Both the position numbers and the translations under genes were made by a program. DNA of 64,000 bases from Caccoplasma sp905210875 (lineage in GTDB: Bacteria > Bacteroidota > Bacteroidia > Bacteroidales > UBA11471), in NCBI GenBank assembly GCA_963931635.1, contig OZ007034.1:1364001-1428000 (forward strand), in the 5' to 3' direction. Shown in pieces: positions 60,964-64,000 of this stretch (positions within the stretch are counted from its first letter, which is position 1; each line of letters opens with the position of its first letter). The notes below the pieces were generated by a model. That model did no database searches, was not told the DNA's origin, and worked only from the letters and a program-made list of their open reading frames with translations.

Positions 60964-62043
60964 ATGAAAACAGCATTGATTACAGGCATTACCGGTCAGG
61001 ACGGTTCGTTCTTGGCCGAGTTCCTTTTGGAAAAAGGGTATGAAGTACACGGTATTATCCGTCGTTCGTCGTCGTTCAACACGGGACGCATCGAGCACCT
61101 CTATCTCGATGAATGGGTGCGCGACATGCACCAGAAACGGTTGATCAACCTGCACTATGGCGACATGACCGACTCGTCGTCGCTGGTGCGTATCATTCAG
61201 GCCGTGCAGCCCGACGAAATCTACAACCTGGCAGCCCAGTCGCATGTCAAGGTCTCCTTCGATGTGCCCGAATATACGGCCGAAGCCGATGCCGTGGGCA
61301 CGTTGCGACTGCTCGAAGCCGTGCGTATTCTCGGTCTTGAAAAGCGGTGCCGCATCTACCAGGCCTCGACTTCCGAGCTTTTCGGTCTGGTGCAGGAGGT
61401 GCCTCAGCGCGAGACAACCCCGTTCTATCCCCGTTCGCCCTACGGTGTGGCCAAGCAGTATGGTTTCTGGATTACCAAGAACTACCGCGAGTCTTACGGT
61501 ATGTTTGCCGTGAACGGCATACTTTTCAATCATGAGTCGGAGCGGCGCGGCGAGAACTTTGTTACCCGCAAGATTACCCTGGCTGCCGCCCGCATTGCCC
61601 AAGGCTTCCAGGACAAGCTCTACCTGGGCAATCTCAATGCCTTGCGCGACTGGGGATATGCCAAGGACTATGTCGAGTGCATGTGGCTCATACTCCAACA
61701 CGACACACCCGAAGATTTTGTCATCGCTACCGGCGAATACCATACCGTGCGGGAATTTACGACACTGGCCTTCCGCGAGGTGGGCATCGAACTCCGCTGG
61801 GAAGGTGAGGGTGTCGACGAGATAGGTATCGACACGGCTACGGGTCGTGAGCTTGTGGCTGTTGACCCGCGCTACTTCCGTCCCGCCGAGGTCGAGCAGC
61901 TGCTGGGCGACCCCACCAAGGGCAAGACCCTTCTGGGGTGGAATCCACGCAAGACAACCTTCCCCGAACTGGTGAAAATTATGGTGGAACATGACATGAA
62001 ATTTGTAAAAAAACTCTATCTTCGTTCACAAATCGGGCAGTAG
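60964..62043 (+). CDS. gmd: GDP-mannose 4,6-dehydratase
   Basis: 359 residues from ATG 60964; a TTG at 60958 is less likely. NAD(P)-binding GITGQDGSFLAEFLLEKGYE, the catalytic triad with Y-x-x-x-K in SPYGVAKQYG and the S/T of QASTSELFG are present, as is NHESERRGENFVTRKI. It makes GDP-4-keto-6-deoxymannose from GDP-mannose. One base separates it from fcl, giving the two steps to GDP-L-fucose in order. Confidence 0.97.
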   Translation: MKTALITGITGQDGSFLAEFLLEKGYEVHGIIRRSSSFNTGRIEHLYLDEWVRDMHQKRLINLHYGDMTDSSSLVRIIQAVQPDEIYNLAAQSHVKVSFDVPEYTAEADAVGTLRLLEAVRILGLEKRCRIYQASTSELFGLVQEVPQRETTPFYPRSPYGVAKQYGFWITKNYRESYGMFAVNGILFNHESERRGENFVTRKITLAAARIAQGFQDKLYLGNLNALRDWGYAKDYVECMWLILQHDTPEDFVIATGEYHTVREFTTLAFREVGIELRWEGEGVDEIGIDTATGRELVAVDPRYFRPAEVEQLLGDPTKGKTLLGWNPRKTTFPELVKIMVEHDMKFVKKLYLRSQIGQ

Positions 62044-62044
62044 T

Positions 62045-63130
62045 ATGGAAAAGAACGCAAAAATCTATGTCGCCGGCCATCGAGGGCTGGTGGGCTCTGC
62101 CATCTGGAACAACCTGCGTGCCAAGGGCTACACCTCACTGGTGGGCCGCACGCATGCCGAGCTCGACCTGCTCGACGGTGTCGCCGTGAAACGTTTCTTC
62201 GACGAGGAACAGCCCGATTATGTCATCTTGGCCGCCGCCCATGTGGGGGGTATTTGGGCCAACAACACCTACCGGGCCGATTTCATATATGAAAACTTGC
62301 AGATACAGCAGAATGTCATCGGTGAGGCCTTCCGCCATCAGGTCAAGAAGATGCTCGTGCTGGGGTCGACCTGTATCTATCCGCGCGACTGTCCGCAGCC
62401 CATCAAGGAAGAGTATCTGCTGACCGGGCCGCTCGAATATACCAACGAGCCGTATGCCTTGTCGAAAATTGTCGGCTTGAAGATGTGCGAGAGTTTCAAC
62501 CTGCAATACGGCACCAATTACCTGGCCGTGATGCCCACCAACTTGTACGGGCCCAACGACAATTTCCATCTCGAAAACTCCCATGTCATGCCGGCCATGA
62601 TACGCAAGATATTCCTGGCCCACTGCCTGCGCGAGGACAACTGGGAGGCTGTGCGGGCCGATATGGACTGCCGCCCTGTCGAGGGTGTAACCGGTGCTGC
62701 CGACAAGGATACAATCGTGTCCACGCTTCGACGCTACGGCATTGCAGCCGAGGCGGTAACCCTGTGGGGAACGGGCCGTCCGCTGAGAGAGTTCCTCTGG
62801 TCCGAAGAGATGGCCGATGCCAGCGTCTTCGTGATGGAGCAGGTCGATTTCAAGGATCTCGTCGGTACCTCAAAGGAGGTGCGCAACTGCCATATCAATA
62901 TCGGTACCGGCAAAGAGATATCCATCGGCAACCTGGCCCGGCTCATTGTCGACACGGTCGGTTACCGGGGCCGTCTGCAATTCGATGCTACCAAGCCCGA
63001 CGGCACCCCCCGCAAGCTGTGCGATGTAACCCGTCTGCACCGTCTCGGCTGGCATCATAAAATAGAAATCGAGGAGGGCGTCGGACGCCTGTATCGCTGG
63101 TATGCTAACAGTATAAACCCATCGTTATGA
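62045..63130 (+). CDS. fcl: GDP-L-fucose synthase
   Basis: 361 residues. AGHRGLVGSAIWNNL is the NADP-binding start; the active-site Y-x-x-x-K is in EPYALSKIVG, and the substrate loop includes NDNFHLENSHVMPAMIRK. It epimerises and reduces the Gmd product to GDP-L-fucose. It overlaps manC by four bases (ATGA), so the three genes are translationally linked. Confidence 0.97.
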   Translation: MEKNAKIYVAGHRGLVGSAIWNNLRAKGYTSLVGRTHAELDLLDGVAVKRFFDEEQPDYVILAAAHVGGIWANNTYRADFIYENLQIQQNVIGEAFRHQVKKMLVLGSTCIYPRDCPQPIKEEYLLTGPLEYTNEPYALSKIVGLKMCESFNLQYGTNYLAVMPTNLYGPNDNFHLENSHVMPAMIRKIFLAHCLREDNWEAVRADMDCRPVEGVTGAADKDTIVSTLRRYGIAAEAVTLWGTGRPLREFLWSEEMADASVFVMEQVDFKDLVGTSKEVRNCHINIGTGKEISIGNLARLIVDTVGYRGRLQFDATKPDGTPRKLCDVTRLHRLGWHHKIEIEEGVGRLYRWYANSINPSL

Positions 63131-64000
63131 GAATCATATTATTGTCGGGCGGCTCGGGAAAACGCCTCTGGCCGTTGTCAAACGACGCCCGCTCCAAGCA
63201 GTTCCTTAAATTGTTGAAAGCCCCCGACGGCTCCCGTGAGTCGATGTTGCAGCGTGTGGTGCGGCAAATCAAGGCCTCGGGTCTCGATGCCTCCATTACC
63301 GTCGCAACCAGCGTGTCGCAGAAAGATGCCATCACCACGCAGCTCGGTGCCCATGTCGATGTCGTTACCGAGCCCGAACGCCGCAGCACTTTCCCGGCCA
63401 TTGCCCTGGCCGTAACCCATCTCTTGAAGGAGAAGCAGTGCCGTCGCGACGAAGTGGTGGTGGTGATGCCCATCGACCCCTATACCGAGAGCGGCTATTT
63501 CGACGTCATCGCACAGATGGCGGAGGCTGCCGAGAAGGGGGTGGCCGACCTCGTGCTCATGGGCATACGTCCCACGCGGCCCTCGTCGAAGTTTGGCTAT
63601 ATCGTGCCCGACACGACCCGGCAGGGGGTGGCTTACCTCCCCGTGGCCCGTTTTGTGGAGAAGCCCGAGATACAATATGCCGAGAGACTGATACATGACG
63701 GAGCCCTGTGGAACGGTGGTGTCTTTGCCTTCAAACTTGGTTTCCTCGACGATTATATTGCCCGCTACGTCAATGCCTCTACTTTCGACGAGTTGCGGGC
63801 ACGTTACCTCGAACTGCCCAAAATCAGCTTCGACTACGAGGTGGCAGAGAAGACCTCGTCGGTCGTGGTTGTACCTTTCAGTGGAAAATGGAAAGACCTC
63901 GGCACCTGGAACAGCCTCACCGAGGAGATGCCCGACTGCACCATCGGCAATGCCGTCGTGGGAGAAGATTCCGACGGTACCCATGTGGTGAATGAGTTGG
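63127..64000 (+). CDS. manC: Mannose-1-phosphate guanylyltransferase, C-terminus cut by window edge
   Basis: 291 residues visible from ATG 63127. The nucleotidyltransferase signature is LLSGGSGKRLWPLSNDARSK near residues 5-24, and later FVEKPE and ALWNGGVFAFK (sugar-phosphate site) are typical. It makes GDP-mannose from GTP and mannose-1-phosphate, the substrate of gmd. The ordering gmd-fcl-manC supplies both GDP-mannose and GDP-fucose for surface glycans. Whether a phosphomannose isomerase domain is fused is beyond the edge. Confidence 0.95.
   Translation, partial: MRIILLSGGSGKRLWPLSNDARSKQFLKLLKAPDGSRESMLQRVVRQIKASGLDASITVATSVSQKDAITTQLGAHVDVVTEPERRSTFPAIALAVTHLLKEKQCRRDEVVVVMPIDPYTESGYFDVIAQMAEAAEKGVADLVLMGIRPTRPSSKFGYIVPDTTRQGVAYLPVARFVEKPEIQYAERLIHDGALWNGGVFAFKLGFLDDYIARYVNASTFDELRARYLELPKISFDYEVAEKTSSVVVVPFSGKWKDLGTWNSLTEEMPDCTIGNAVVGEDSDGTHVVNEL

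Overview
The window comes from a chromosome of the phylum Bacteroidota, order Bacteroidales. Three things point there: promoters repeatedly fit the Bacteroidota pattern (TTTG, about 19-20 bases, TAnnTTTG); the order rpsU - xer recombinase - hpf - tRNAs - tuf - tRNA-Trp - secE - nusG - rplKAJL - rpoBC matches the known Bacteroidales arrangement; and DUF4292, TPM-domain and MobV-type genes of this group are present. Host genes are fairly GC-balanced. A Barnesiella-like gut member is possible, but the genus cannot be proved from this sequence.

Layout. (1) 1-1169: an Xaa-Pro aminopeptidase that runs off the left edge. (2) About 1.2-10.1 kb: an integrated mobilizable element with a tyrosine integrase, a small RhuM-like protein, an SF3-type helicase, a candidate oriT, a MobV relaxase, and an AT-rich defence cargo (an EVE-like/McrB GTPase fusion plus McrC nuclease) with its own promoter. 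(3) 10.3-24.9 kb: the core gene-expression block from rpsU to rpoC with four tRNA genes. (4) 25-29 kb, mostly minus strand: CDF metal exporter, trpS, EamA transporter, and an Lrp/AsnC regulator with a basic tail. (5) 29.2-31.4 kb: an acetyltransferase and a zinc/manganese-type ABC pair without a permease. (6) 31.4-40.9 kb, minus strand: dprA, a thioesterase, hflX, a sugar O-acetyltransferase, yaaA, a fatty-acyl-CoA ligase with its XRE-cupin regulator, a TPM protein and dGTPase. (7) 41.1-45.3 kb: dut, a TPR protein, a DUF4292 lipoprotein and an EnvC-like protein in one overlapping operon. (8) 45.3-51.9 kb: surface-glycan genes (FemAB-like transferase, flippase, four glycosyltransferases on both strands). 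(9) 52-59 kb: an outer-membrane protein, argE-like and argB genes flanking prfB (with the RF2 programmed frameshift), then a three-gene cluster headed by a secreted repeat protein. (10) 59.3-64 kb: a stand-alone GltD-like oxidoreductase, then gmd-fcl-manC for GDP-mannose and GDP-fucose behind a long structured leader; manC runs off the right edge.

How the genes fit together. The element pairs transfer functions (relaxase, candidate oriT, helicase, integrase) with a type IV restriction system. Regions 8 and 10 together can supply GDP-fucose and glycan assembly for a surface polysaccharide. dgt and dut, divergently transcribed, both act on nucleotide pools. The most unusual items are the repeated upstream block shared by int and the helicase gene, the 17-base inverted repeat before the relaxase, a 44-base perfect palindrome after argB, three TTTGCAAA octamers before the GltD-like gene, and the secreted repeat protein resembling a domain I recall from plant MUT9-like kinases.
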